This document shows positions 33,901-42,441 of a DNA stretch of 64,000 nucleotides, piece by piece. The notes under the pieces were generated by a model. It made no database searches. It had not been told where the DNA came from and saw nothing but the letters and a program-made list of their open reading frames with translations. Positions within the stretch are counted from its first letter, which is position 1. Every line of letters begins with the position of its first letter. This DNA comes from Salipaludibacillus aurantiacus (GTDB lineage: Bacteria > Bacillota > Bacilli > Bacillales > Salisediminibacteriaceae): assembly GCF_900111295.1 (NCBI RefSeq), contig NZ_FOGT01000004.1, forward strand, positions 186,001-250,000, given 5' to 3'. The position numbers and the translations under genes were made by a program.

Positions 33901-34213
33901 AAAAGCCGGTGGAACAGGGCTGAATTTAACAGGAGGAGATACAGTTATTCTGTTTGATTCCTGGTGGAACCCGGCGGTTGAAGAACAGGCAGCGGACAGA
34001 GTTTACCGGTTTGGACAAAAACGAGTCGTCCAGGTAACTAAGATGATCACTACTGGAACAATTGAAGAGAAAATTCATAAATTACAGGAGAAAAAGCGTG
34101 ATTTACTGGACCGGGTCATTCAGCCGGGAGAGACGATGATTTCATCTCTCGGGAAAGAAGACATTGAGGATTTGCTTGACTTGAAATACGCGGATTCGTC
34201 AGGAAAGCAATAA
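30932..34213 (+). CDS. SNF2-family helicase with N-terminal SWIM zinc finger
   Basis: The 1093-aa protein begins with a SWIM finger (CSCPAYEAYPGPCKHL, CxC...CxH, residues ~69-83). It continues through a bacterial SNF2-associated middle region to the SNF2 ATPase with DDMGLGKTLQT (~658-668), LDEAQYVKN (motif II) and ALSGTPIENS. The helicase C domain has LFSQFTQML, LKAGGTGLNLTGGD and DRVYRFGQKR. It is homologous in layout to B. subtilis YwqA but longer. Bacterial members are RapA-like ATPases that act on nucleic acid-protein complexes; the actual target is unknown. TTG 30932 is preferred behind CAGGTGA; GTG 30923 is the alternative. Confidence 0.9.
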   Translation: MNLKKLTYKDIYRECQYDNAFYKGENYYLKNAVRNLKNGTGTYQALVKGQSDYEAGVNYNNEYEITGFKCSCPAYEAYPGPCKHLVALLFSIRNSTKDEGNGTPAENSTVSQVKETLPETEINKTNRFIDSFEQLYVKQQETYHEREPLEVEYVMNLQSTFSERFSGSIDIELKVGPRRLYIVKDIPELLRAVEEDEAIKFSKLFTYHPSDYYFKKEDIEIFRLMSRIIEMKHGASDSLSFSYRRRVVAPQRSFTIPPSYAVEFLSLLQHRTVIVEDGFSSRNAIELTEAAPVLQFEVEEDGERSGIYRMTWTGADLAHYFGKKYGLLYMQGTFYQLKGPQLEAFDAIFFQMVLEEPAELLLDQSQLETFASVVLPRLNELGEVSLSHSIRKNIQMSPLVPMLYLDYKEGRVTAEVTFQYGDVKMSPFQPSTSEGDQLIVRDMEKEYYLLSFIEDIPFKFNGNELFLDEMEQILDFAAEDVPRLSELFHVYATPELRNIVHQPAERPAVKVETDEKLNLLEVAFEVDGIPEEELNSVIQSLLANKKYYRLSSGAYLHLENDEFKGMKQLLENLDVSAKDASSRSRHPLYRAFQLEEMSEVQLKKDRAFKKLVERLTDPEELDFPIPSHLENTLRDYQKRGFQWLMSLSYYGFGGILADDMGLGKTLQTIAYLHAAKENGTAEDPALIICPSSVVYNWQKEIERFAPNLTSAVISGPSAEREEILNSAEDCDVWITSYPLIRRDVDHYKTKTFSTMVLDEAQYVKNQGTLTAKAVRMIHSVKSFALSGTPIENSLDELHSIFSIVQPGLFKNRQVYKHMDENRIAKRVKPFVLRRMKQDVLAELPDKIESVEYTHLTGNQKAVYLGQLQMLQSEASEAIQSDTLQENRMKILAGLTRLRQICCHPGMFLDDYKGGSGKLERLMEYLEEARDSGKRIVLFSQFTQMLSIMKERLAEAGWDYFYLDGATPGKERVTLADRFNEGEKNLFLVSLKAGGTGLNLTGGDTVILFDSWWNPAVEEQAADRVYRFGQKRVVQVTKMITTGTIEEKIHKLQEKKRDLLDRVIQPGETMISSLGKEDIEDLLDLKYADSSGKQ

Positions 34214-34325
34214 AACATTGGTTAATTTGCGTAAAGTATGATAAAGTGGAAAAGTTGATTATAAATTATATCTAAAAAAAAGAGATTCATTCTTTTCGTA
34301 AAAAGCTAAAAACGTGGATAACTAG

Positions 34326-34364
34326 ACCAGCTTGTTCCGTTTAAACGAATGAGCTGGTTTTTTG
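34326..34364 (+). terminator. Terminator of the SNF2 helicase gene
   Basis: ACCAGCTTGTTC (34326-34337) pairs with GAATGAGCTGGT (34347-34358), then TTTTTT. Between here and cshA (34365-34615) there is a ~250-bp leader region without a gene. It includes a small hairpin TTATGGC/GCCATAA (34564-34581) just before the cshA ribosome binding site. Confidence 0.85.
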
Positions 34365-34615
34365 TTGTCAGATAAGAAAAGTGAAGGGGCCTCCTGAGCA
34401 GTTTTATATTGAAGCTCCGGTTGACGATGTTTCTTATTGAAATAAAGTGGTTAGTATAATAATAACTGATTATTTTTAAAAGACGGCATTAATCATAAGA
34501 GTATCCAGTCAGACGGTGCTCCCTGTAAAGGTAAGTTACCCAGATGATTTTTAACTAAGCGGATTATGGCGTTTGCCATAACGATAAAGTATGAACAAAA
34601 AGGAGATTAATAAAC

Positions 34616-36112
34616 TTGGCACTATTTAAAGATTTGAACATTGAAGAACCCATTTTAAAATCAATTGAAAAGATGGGGTTTACGGAAGCGACACCTATTC
34701 AGTCTGAGGTTATTCCTGTAGCCAAAAATGGCCGGGATGTAATCGGGCAGGCCCAGACAGGGACCGGTAAGACGGTGGCATTCGGCATACCTCTTCTTGA
34801 ATCTGTCATGCCAGACCAGCGCCACCCGCAGGGCCTTGTGCTGGCTCCGACACGCGAATTAGCGATCCAGGTCAGTGAAGAACTGAATAAACTGGGACAA
34901 GGAAAAGGAATTACTTCCCTTGCTATTTACGGCGGGCAGGAAATTTCTAAACAAATCCGCGGGCTGAAAAAACGCCCCCAGATTATTGTTGGAACACCTG
35001 GCCGGTTTATGGATCATATGCGCCGGAAAACGATTCGTCCGGAATATATGAATACGGTGGTACTCGACGAAGCCGATGAAATGCTCAGCATGGGTTTCAT
35101 TGAAGATATCGAGACCATTCTGAAAGAGGTTCCTGAAGACCGCCGTACGATGCTGTTCTCGGCAACTATGCCTAAGCGTCTTAAAAACGTGGTCACTACC
35201 TTTATGGCTGATCCGGTTACTGTGGCAATTAAGTCAAAAGAAATGACAGTTGAAAATATTGAACAGCGGTACGTAGTTGTTCACGAAAAACAAAAGTTTG
35301 ACGCTTTATGCCACATGCTTGACATCGATCCGCCGGAGCTTGCGATCGTATTCGGACGTACGAAGCGGAGAGTTGATGAAGTAGCTGAATCATTAGGTAT
35401 CCGCGGGTTTGCCGCTGAGGGGCTTCATGGGGATATGAAACAGGAGCGCCGTGATGCGGTCATCCGGAAGTTTAAACGTGGAGCGATTGATATCCTTGTT
35501 GCTACAGATGTAGCTGCCAGAGGGTTGGACGTTAACAATGTGTCTCACGTATTTAACTTTGATCTGCCTCAGGATTCAGAGAGTTATGTTCACCGTATCG
35601 GCCGGACAGGCCGTGCAGGGAAGAGCGGAATAGCTTTCAGCTTTGTAACCCCTAAAGAGCGTGATCATTTAAAAGTCATTGAGAAAAACACGAAGAAAAA
35701 AATGAAGCAGCAGTCTATGCCGACTTATGAAGAGGCACTGGCCGGACGGCAGGACCGTTCTGTGAACCATTTGCAGGAATCCCTGCGTAAAGGTGATTTT
35801 GAACACCTTATGGGAGCAGCGCGGGCTATGCTTGCAGAACATGATCCAGAGACACTGGTGGCTGCCGCTTTAAAAACAATGACAAAAGAGCCGGACCAGA
35901 CTCCTGTAAGCCTGACTGGCGAATCACCTGTTAGGAGTAAACGCCGTAACAGCGGCGGACAGGGCGGTCAAGGTGGCCCTAAAGGGCAGAAGTCCTATAA
36001 CCGAAATTCATCAGCAAGAAAGAGATCAGACCGCGACCGCCGCGGCCGTGGTGGAGGCGGAGGAAAGCCTGACGCCAAAGTGAAATCCCTTGCCTTTAAA
36101 AAGAAAAAATAA
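34616..36112 (+). CDS. cshA: DEAD-box RNA helicase CshA
   Basis: The 498-aa protein has all DEAD-box motifs: Q motif (GFTEATPIQSEVIP), AQTGTGKT, PTRELA, DEADEM, SAT and HRIGRTGRAG. The C-terminal region (~430-498) is Gly/Arg/Lys-rich (RDRRGRGGGGGK), a typical RNA-binding tail. The TTG start is 10 bp behind AAGGAG. CshA is the main cold-shock and RNA-degradosome-associated helicase of Bacillus and aids ribosome assembly and mRNA turnover. The ~250-bp leader with a hairpin near the ribosome binding site would fit post-transcriptional control, but this is not shown by sequence alone. Confidence 0.93.
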   Translation: MALFKDLNIEEPILKSIEKMGFTEATPIQSEVIPVAKNGRDVIGQAQTGTGKTVAFGIPLLESVMPDQRHPQGLVLAPTRELAIQVSEELNKLGQGKGITSLAIYGGQEISKQIRGLKKRPQIIVGTPGRFMDHMRRKTIRPEYMNTVVLDEADEMLSMGFIEDIETILKEVPEDRRTMLFSATMPKRLKNVVTTFMADPVTVAIKSKEMTVENIEQRYVVVHEKQKFDALCHMLDIDPPELAIVFGRTKRRVDEVAESLGIRGFAAEGLHGDMKQERRDAVIRKFKRGAIDILVATDVAARGLDVNNVSHVFNFDLPQDSESYVHRIGRTGRAGKSGIAFSFVTPKERDHLKVIEKNTKKKMKQQSMPTYEEALAGRQDRSVNHLQESLRKGDFEHLMGAARAMLAEHDPETLVAAALKTMTKEPDQTPVSLTGESPVRSKRRNSGGQGGQGGPKGQKSYNRNSSARKRSDRDRRGRGGGGGKPDAKVKSLAFKKKK

Positions 36113-36118
36113 TTAAGC

Positions 36119-36152
36119 AATCCCCTGCCTTTTACCGGCAGGGGATTTTTTA
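36119..36152 (+). terminator. Terminator of cshA
   Basis: AATCCCCTGCC (36119-36129) and GGCAGGGGATT (36137-36147) form an 11-bp perfect stem; the T run continues to 36152. Confidence 0.92.
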
Positions 36153-36180
36153 ATGGGGTAAGGAAGAGAGAGGCGGTCAA

Positions 36181-36575
36181 ATAAAAGAATTTCAGGATGA
36201 ATTGACAGCGTATACGGTTTTCTCCCACTTCAACTTAGCTTTAAGTCGATTGGCTATGATAAAACGAGAGTTAATTTTGTGCTGCCAGAGGATAACGGCT
36301 TACACATAGAAAGGGCTGATCGTATTGATTTAGGGGATGGCGTGTATAACAATTTAAGGGATCACTTAATAGATGTTCAATCCTACCTTGCTAAAAATGC
36401 CCCTGAAAGTAACGATCATCTAACTAAGGTTTACTCCAAAGAAGTCATGGCAAACACTTTTAAAAATATCTACAAAGAAAATATTCACCTTAAAAATACG
36501 AATATAAAAGGCGACGTAGGAATAGAGGCATCTGATATTAATGTAAAAGCTCTTGAAAATATGCTCTTAACCTGA
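36181..36575 (+). pseudogene. Decayed gene fragment of unknown family
   Basis: One frame encodes IKEFQDELTAYTVFSHFNLA and stops making sense near 36250; another then continues SIGYDKTRVNFVLPEDNGLH through to LENMLLT and a stop at 36575. Together they look like one protein broken by a frameshift. No start codon with a ribosome binding site is present. The family is not recognised. GC is clearly lower than in flanking genes, and codon use differs. Confidence 0.55.
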
Positions 36576-36576
36576 T

Positions 36577-36868
36577 GAAGGGATCCCATACTTTGAAAAA
36601 GGCGACAGAGAGCGAAAAAATGGCAACGTTGAGCTAGCCATTGAATTATTCGATAAAGCGCGTTACAACGGCTACAATGCACCCGCCTTATATAATTCGT
36701 ATGCCATGGTCTATCGCATCGCAAGCTCAAAGGTTATGACAATGAAATGCAATTATTGATGAAGCCATTGAGCGCTTCCAACCAGAAAATCTTGAGGAGA
36801 TTAAAATAATCAAATTTAAAGAACGTCGGGAAAAAGCCCTTGCATTAAAGCAAAAATTAAATAGGTGA
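36577..36868 (+). pseudogene. Decayed TPR-like protein fragment with two frameshifts
   Basis: From 36580 the frame reads GIPYFEKGDRERKNGNVELA and on to NAPALYNSYAMVYR, a TPR-like sequence. It shifts near 36720 to KLKGYDNEMQ, then shifts again to IIDEAIERFQPENLEEIKII, ending at TGA 36866-36868. There is no start codon or ribosome binding site. It looks like the C-terminal part of a helical repeat protein after decay. Confidence 0.65.
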
Positions 36869-36918
36869 CTGGCGAAAAAGTTGATTAAATAAGTTGATCA
36901 TTAAAAATAAACATGGTT

Positions 36919-36953
36919 AAAAGGTTGTTCCAGATATTGAGCAACCTTTTTTG
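36919..36953 (+). terminator. Terminator hairpin after the decayed genes
   Basis: AAAAGGTTG (36919-36927) pairs with CAACCTTTT (36942-36950), T run to 36952. The stretch 36954-37312 is AT-rich and shows no supportable gene. Confidence 0.75.
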
Positions 36954-37312
36954 TACAAAATCCATATTTTAAGAATTTAAAAATTACACTTCAACCAAAC
37001 GGTGAACTACACCATTTCTTTTGTGTGTTATTGTATAATTGTATTATTTACCACAAAAGTGAGTTCTCCCCCATCCCCTCTAATCGTTCAAATTAACTCT
37101 GATACAAAGAAAATGTGTTTCAAACTTAACTTCAGATTTTTATGGGGGTTAGCTGAGGGAGAAGAGGTACTAAGAAAAAATAGATTATACAGCATGGCTC
37201 TTACTTATACACCATGTAGCATTGTGTTATTAATAATATACTTTATTTATTAAAATACAAAAAAGAGATTGTCATGGTGTGCGACCTCCTTTTATACTTA
37301 AGAAACAGAATA

Positions 37313-37338
37313 AAGAGAAGTAAGCTTCTCTTTTTTTT
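37313..37338 (+). terminator. Small terminator-like hairpin before the lipoprotein gene
   Basis: AAGAGAAG (37313-37320) pairs with CTTCTCTT (37325-37332) with a 4-nt loop, followed by TTTTTT. No convincing gene lies just upstream; it may be left from a lost one. Confidence 0.6.
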
Positions 37339-37449
37339 GACTTTTCATTGTATAAATTTGTATTATGATGTAGATTATTCATTTATTATAGTGTTAATTA
37401 GCCATGCTAATTTACATATAAATATAAAGATAAAAAGGGGAAATCAATT

Positions 37450-38190
37450 ATGAAGAAATTATTAACAGCACTTTCACTATCTACTTTATTAGTAGTAGCT
37501 TGTGGAGATGAAAACACAAATACCGAACTAGAAAATAATGATAACAACAATGCTGCTGAAGAAGTTAATAACGATGAGAATCTCAATAACAATGAAAACA
37601 CCAATGAAAATCATAATGAGGAAGAAAATGAAGAAAATAACTTGAACGAAAATAATAGTAACGAGGATGAAGATGAGGCTGAAGAAGCTGCAGATGATAT
37701 CGCTGATGAATCCTGGGAAACACAGGTTGGAGATACCATCGAAACAGATGGTGGAACCTTTACTCTTCACGCTCGTCAGGACCAAATTGATACAATCGAA
37801 ACTGGACCGATCGTTATGGAAATCGAACAATTAAATACAGCTTCAGGAGAACTTACTGATGACCTAGCAGACTTTATGGAGACTGATCACCTTGAATATA
37901 TTCAAATGGATTTAGTGGTTGAAAATACTGCCGACGAAGACATCACATTCTTTTCTGGCCAAGCTACTATGTCTACAAGCACTGGCGAACAGATAGAGTC
38001 AGATATGTGGATGTCAGATCATATCGATGGAGAGCTAATGGCTGGTACTAGACATGATGGCAGCTTCTTCTTTATTTTAGAAAATTCCCAAGCTGAAGAT
38101 GTGGAAAGCGTTCGTATTACTTGGAGTGCACCTATGGATATGGATTGGGAAGATGTTGGTGAACCAGTGGATATCGAAGTTGAATTTTAA
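37450..38190 (+). CDS. Lipoprotein with Asn/Glu-rich linker and DUF4352-like domain
   Basis: The 246-aa protein starts MKKLLTALSLSTLLVVAC (lipobox Cys18), behind AAAAAGGGG. Residues ~20-85 are a very low-complexity Asn/Glu/Asp linker. The C-terminal ~150 residues (GDTIETDGGTFTLHARQDQI, then MDLVVENTADEDITFFSGQA) have the beta-rich pattern of the DUF4352 / Telomeric-repeat-binding-factor-like immunoglobulin fold common in Bacillus lipoproteins. It would be displayed on the cell surface. The function is unknown. It stands in an AT-rich, partly decayed region and may be acquired. Confidence 0.75.
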   Translation: MKKLLTALSLSTLLVVACGDENTNTELENNDNNNAAEEVNNDENLNNNENTNENHNEEENEENNLNENNSNEDEDEAEEAADDIADESWETQVGDTIETDGGTFTLHARQDQIDTIETGPIVMEIEQLNTASGELTDDLADFMETDHLEYIQMDLVVENTADEDITFFSGQATMSTSTGEQIESDMWMSDHIDGELMAGTRHDGSFFFILENSQAEDVESVRITWSAPMDMDWEDVGEPVDIEVEF

Positions 38191-38216
38191 GAAAACGCCT
38201 CTCAGGGGTTTTCTCA

Positions 38217-38250
38217 GGCTGTTGAGAAAGTCTTCTCAACAGCCTTTTTT
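38217..38250 (+). terminator. Terminator of the lipoprotein gene
   Basis: GGCTGTTGAGAA (38217-38228) pairs perfectly with TTCTCAACAGCC (38233-38244), then TTTTTT. A smaller hairpin (AGAAAAC/GTTTTCT) precedes it directly after the stop codon. Confidence 0.92.
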
Positions 38251-38314
38251 AATAGCTAAGTATGTAACGAGTGATTTCATCACTTCAGGTGGGCGCTTTC
38301 CGCGGGCAACGCTT

Positions 38315-38350
38315 AAAAACGCAGAGGATGTTAAAACCTCTGCGTTTTTC
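38315..38350. terminator. Second terminator, bidirectional
   Basis: AAAAACGCAGAGG (38315-38327) and CCTCTGCGTTTTT (38337-38349) form a 13-bp stem with A/T ends, usable from both strands. It is about 130 bp beyond the end of the minus-strand membrane protein gene. Confidence 0.8.
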
Positions 38351-38476
38351 TGTGTAATTTTGTTGTCTGAAAATATGCGATTTACCTTGATATTTACCTT
38401 GTGAATTCAATTTTTCTACTTCACAACCGAACTATTTATGCCAGCGGCTTTTTTCCTGAATATCATCTGTCTACAG

Positions 38477-40168
38477 TTAATAATCCAATTCTTCAATAGC
38501 CTGTACAGCTTCACCTGTATCTATGAACGAGATCGAAATTTCATCACCCGGTTCAATAAACACGGCGCGCGGATAAGAGGAGGCATTAACAGTGAAGATG
38601 CGGTCTTCCCCTTCAAGAAGAATCCTGACGGTCACGTTGTCCTCCCGGTCCCATTTATAAACGCGTTCGACTTCAGCCGTCAGTTCAACCATCTCCGTGT
38701 ACTCGCCTGGCACCACGTCGTCGTCAACTCTGGAAGAGAGTTCAAGCTGGTAGGCGCCGAAGGCTTCCCGTTTCGACTCGCCATACCCGTAAATATTTTC
38801 GTCCCTGGCGTTTACAAGCATCGTCTGTCTATGAACATTATTCCGGTCCATCAAAGGGACGACCCAGGTGTACTGACCGTAAATATTGTATAAAGAAGGG
38901 GTTCCGCCAATATAGTCATCGCGGCGGAAGGTTCTTTCGGCTAAATCCATTGCCGTTCTTCCGTTTAGAGATCCGCTTGCGTCCCGGAAATACCTTAACT
39001 CACCTGTCCGGGTGTCAAACATGGTGAAGCCGACCATCGAACGGGAAGCTTCCTGTCCTTCACTTTGCAGCCTCATATGATCTGTAAACCAGCTCAGCTG
39101 AAGGTCCTCATTTACCACACCTGTGACAGCATCCACATCGCCCCATCTCGTAGGCTGGGTTAACCCTTCCCTTCCGAAGAACCGGTTAACCATTCCTTGC
39201 TTATAGATTCCAAACCAATCGTTCCGTTCTTCGGCTATATGAGGAGGATAAACTCTGTTAACCCACTCCGGCACCTCGTTTTTTTCGAACATTTCTGTTT
39301 CGCCGGAAGCCGGATCTACGATGATGACGCCGTCTACATCTGCAACACGGCGAAACTCAGTATAATGCCCAAAACTGACAATATAATATGGATTTCCTTC
39401 GCTATCGATTTCGAAGGTCGTATCGAGCATTACGACATCCGGATGCTGGCTGCGTACGTGCCTTTCAAGATTTTCATGGAAAAAGCCAGACGGGACGTAA
39501 GTCATTTCTGTTAAAACCAATTCCGGTTCTTCCCTGGGATTCTCTGCGCTGACCATAATATACCCGGGAGCATGGTTACTGCGGTACCAACGGAAGAAAC
39601 CGTCATACTCGATAGGTGTAATCCAGTAAAGTGACTCATTTACCCGCTGAATCCTTGTAGACCCCAAATTATAAAAAGCAGGATTATCCAGTTGGCCCAT
39701 TAAGACATCAGAACGGTATTCAGCATATCTTCTTGAAACAACCGGAATGTGTTCTTCATTAACCGGCTCCATTTCATCAGCCGTTACCTCTTCACCATCT
39801 GCCATTGAAAACTTGGCCTCTGCAAGGAATAAAGGCTGAAGGACCCAGAAAACACTAAAACCTACCAGAATGACAAGCCCGATGGCGGCACCAGTTGAGG
39901 CCTGTTGCTTCCTGAAAGTTTTTACAAACATAAAAACGAGAGTATTATCTACAATCAGTCCGAGGCCTATTACGGGAATGTAGGCGGAGATTATAGCAGT
40001 TGCGCTTTGATCCAGTAAACCGCCATAAAATAATATAAGTCCATAAATAAAGCCGGCTGCCAAACGCAAAGGAAACCATCTTCGGAAATAAGCCATTTTC
40101 CACCAGACAGGCTGAAGGGGAAGGAACAGCAAGGAGAGCAGCAGACTCAAAATAATCATTTGTATCAT
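38477..40168 (-). CDS. Conserved membrane protein of unknown function, large extracytoplasmic domain
   Basis: The 563-aa protein is not a family I can name. Residues 1-120 hold four hydrophobic segments (MIQMIILSLLLSLLFLPLQP first). The remaining ~440 residues are acidic and soluble, with several PepSY-like stretches such as YYIVSFGHYTEFRRV and MVGFTMFDTRTGELRYF, and end with a small beta domain (VERVYKWDREDNVTVRILL). The ATG at 40168 has GAGGTGA 7 bp upstream. The topology suggests an outward-facing domain. It is monocistronic and divergent from yfmR. Confidence 0.7.
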   Translation of the reverse strand: MIQMIILSLLLSLLFLPLQPVWWKMAYFRRWFPLRLAAGFIYGLILFYGGLLDQSATAIISAYIPVIGLGLIVDNTLVFMFVKTFRKQQASTGAAIGLVILVGFSVFWVLQPLFLAEAKFSMADGEEVTADEMEPVNEEHIPVVSRRYAEYRSDVLMGQLDNPAFYNLGSTRIQRVNESLYWITPIEYDGFFRWYRSNHAPGYIMVSAENPREEPELVLTEMTYVPSGFFHENLERHVRSQHPDVVMLDTTFEIDSEGNPYYIVSFGHYTEFRRVADVDGVIIVDPASGETEMFEKNEVPEWVNRVYPPHIAEERNDWFGIYKQGMVNRFFGREGLTQPTRWGDVDAVTGVVNEDLQLSWFTDHMRLQSEGQEASRSMVGFTMFDTRTGELRYFRDASGSLNGRTAMDLAERTFRRDDYIGGTPSLYNIYGQYTWVVPLMDRNNVHRQTMLVNARDENIYGYGESKREAFGAYQLELSSRVDDDVVPGEYTEMVELTAEVERVYKWDREDNVTVRILLEGEDRIFTVNASSYPRAVFIEPGDEISISFIDTGEAVQAIEELDY

Positions 40169-40354
40169 CTTTTTTCACCTCATTAAATATGTAACAATAA
40201 TTGCCATGCTATACGATATACGGCTGATCGGGACGAAATGTTTCATTGGGATTATATCTATTTTACCATAGCTTCAAGCAGCCTGAACCTGTCCCCGCAG
40301 GTTTTTTTCATATACAATGGGTAGAAGAGTAATTTAGCGAAGGATGATTAATCA

Positions 40355-42274
40355 ATGAGTATGTTCAGAGCAGAAGGATTATATAAAACATATGGGGAAA
40401 AAACATTATTTGACCATATATTATTTTCAATTGAAAAAAAAGAAAGAATCGGTCTTATAGGTGTGAACGGCACCGGCAAGTCCACGTTGTTGAAAGTGCT
40501 GGCAGGTATAGAAGGGAAAGAATCAGGAGAGATCATTCACGCTAATGATTTCTCTATGGAATATCTGCCTCAGGAACCTGAACTTGATGATGAACTGACC
40601 GTGCTGGAACAAGTCTATTACGGCGATGCTCCGGTGATGAAAGTCATGAGAGATTATGAAGAAGGTCTGTTGGCACTCGAGAAAGATCCTGCTGACGAAA
40701 AGGCGCAGAAAAAACTGACCGTGCTGCAGCAAAAAATGGATGAACTGGGAGCCTGGGAAGCTAACACACTGGCAAAAACGGTCCTTACTAAACTCGGAAT
40801 CAGCGAGTTCTCAAAAAAAGTGGCACATTTATCAGGTGGACAGAGAAAGAGGGTCGCTATTGCAAAAGCGCTCATTCAGCCTGTAGATTTGCTGCTCCTA
40901 GATGAGCCTACCAACCATTTGGACAATCTGACTATTGAATGGCTGGAGGGGTTCCTTGCCCAATATCCAGGAGCGATCATGCTTATCACCCATGACAGGT
41001 ATTTCCTTAACCGCGTCACAAAAAGAATTTTTGAATTGGACCGCGGCAAGTTATACCAGTACGATGGAAATTACGAATTATTTTTAGAAAATAAAGCAAA
41101 AAGAGAGATAGAAGAGGAACAGCAGGAATCTAAAAGGCAGAATCTGCTCCGCAGGGAACTGGCCTGGTTAAAACGGGGCGCAAAGGCCAGAACAACTAAG
41201 CAAAAAGCGAGAAAACAGCGGGTTGAAGCTATACAGGATGACAAACCTGATGCTAAGGCAGGAGAAGTGGACTTTTCTATCGGTTCCGCGCGTCTGGGTA
41301 AAAAAGTGATAGAACTTGAACACGTATCCAAGTCTTTTGGGAAGCAGAAACTAATTGACCGGTTAGATTATTTAGTGGTTCCCGGGGAGCGTCTCGGAAT
41401 TATAGGCCCTAACGGAATCGGGAAAACGACGCTCCTTAACATGATGGCCGGGCGTATTGAACCTGATGCAGGGGAGATCCATACAGGTGAGACGGTGAAA
41501 ATCGGCTATTACACCCAGGACCATGAAAAAATGGATGACAGTCTTAGAATGATCGATTATATCAAACAGACAGCTGAAGTGGTTCATACAGCAGACGGAC
41601 AGGTTATTACAGCCGAACAGATGCTTGAAAGGTTCTTATTTTCCAGAGCGATGCAGTTTACTCATATCCGCAGGCTGTCAGGCGGGGAAAGAAGACGGCT
41701 GTATTTGCTTAAAGTATTAATGGAAGAACCGAATGTCTTATTTCTTGATGAGCCTACAAATGATTTGGATACACAGACACTTTCAGTCCTCGAAGACTAT
41801 CTGGATCAGTTCCCTGGTGTGGTTATAACTGTCTCCCACGACCGGTATTTCCTCGACCGTGTTGTTGATAAACTGCTTGTATTTAAAGGGAATTGCATCA
41901 TTGACCGTTATATTGGCACTTACAGCAGCTGGCTTGAGACTGAGAAAGAAAAAACTGTTCAGCAGCCGAAGCATGCCGGGGAGAGCAATAAAATATCAAG
42001 TGCTGATGGGAAGCAGCCGCAGCCAAAGCCTAAAAAACTCTCTTATAAAGAACAGCAGGAATGGCAGACGATTGAAGACCGTATTGCTGGCCTGGAAGAA
42101 AAACTTGAAACGATCGGCCATGATATAGAAAATGCAGGCAGCGATTTTGATAAGGCAAGGGATTTGTTTAACGATCAGAAGGCAGTAGAAGAGGAATTGG
42201 AGCTTGCGATGGAACGATGGGAAGAATTATCTGTAAAAGTGGAAGAAATAGAAGCGGAGAAAAGTAAAAAGTAA
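40355..42274 (+). CDS. yfmR: ABC-F family ATPase YfmR
   Basis: The 639-aa soluble protein has two ABC domains, with Walker A GVNGTGKST and GPNGIGKTT, signatures LSGGQRKR and LSGGERRR, and Walker B LLLDEPTNHLD and LFLDEPTNDLD. A charged linker lies between (~235-315), and a coiled-coil C-terminus (~550-639) resembles that of Uup/YfmR. There is no membrane domain. ABC-F proteins bind the ribosomal E site; YfmR helps resolve stalls at proline-rich sequences, overlapping with EF-P. The length and C-terminal domain favour YfmR over YdiF or YkpA. It is monocistronic with a terminator. Confidence 0.88.
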   Translation: MSMFRAEGLYKTYGEKTLFDHILFSIEKKERIGLIGVNGTGKSTLLKVLAGIEGKESGEIIHANDFSMEYLPQEPELDDELTVLEQVYYGDAPVMKVMRDYEEGLLALEKDPADEKAQKKLTVLQQKMDELGAWEANTLAKTVLTKLGISEFSKKVAHLSGGQRKRVAIAKALIQPVDLLLLDEPTNHLDNLTIEWLEGFLAQYPGAIMLITHDRYFLNRVTKRIFELDRGKLYQYDGNYELFLENKAKREIEEEQQESKRQNLLRRELAWLKRGAKARTTKQKARKQRVEAIQDDKPDAKAGEVDFSIGSARLGKKVIELEHVSKSFGKQKLIDRLDYLVVPGERLGIIGPNGIGKTTLLNMMAGRIEPDAGEIHTGETVKIGYYTQDHEKMDDSLRMIDYIKQTAEVVHTADGQVITAEQMLERFLFSRAMQFTHIRRLSGGERRRLYLLKVLMEEPNVLFLDEPTNDLDTQTLSVLEDYLDQFPGVVITVSHDRYFLDRVVDKLLVFKGNCIIDRYIGTYSSWLETEKEKTVQQPKHAGESNKISSADGKQPQPKPKKLSYKEQQEWQTIEDRIAGLEEKLETIGHDIENAGSDFDKARDLFNDQKAVEEELELAMERWEELSVKVEEIEAEKSKK

Positions 42275-42298
42275 CCGAGTAACTGTCTGTTACTATTA

Positions 42299-42337
42299 AA
42301 ACCTGGTCAGAAAGGCTCCCTTTCTGCTGGGTTTTTT
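42299..42337 (+). terminator. Terminator of yfmR
   Basis: AACCTGGTCAGAAAGG pairs with CCTTTCTGCTGGGTT (one bulge and a mismatch), followed by a T run. Confidence 0.82.
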
Positions 42338-42441
42338 CTTTTCTCTTACATTCTGCTTAAGAAGAAAATGAGACGGAAGGTTGAAAGGGTCATGTAAAGG
42401 GTAAAATTCCTGTAAGAATTTACATAAAGGAGACATGTCCG

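Noticed and set aside
37002-37253. 83-codon plus-strand open frame with hydrophobic ends
   Set aside because: No ribosome binding site, no recognisable family, and AT-rich sequence in which hydrophobic frames arise by chance.
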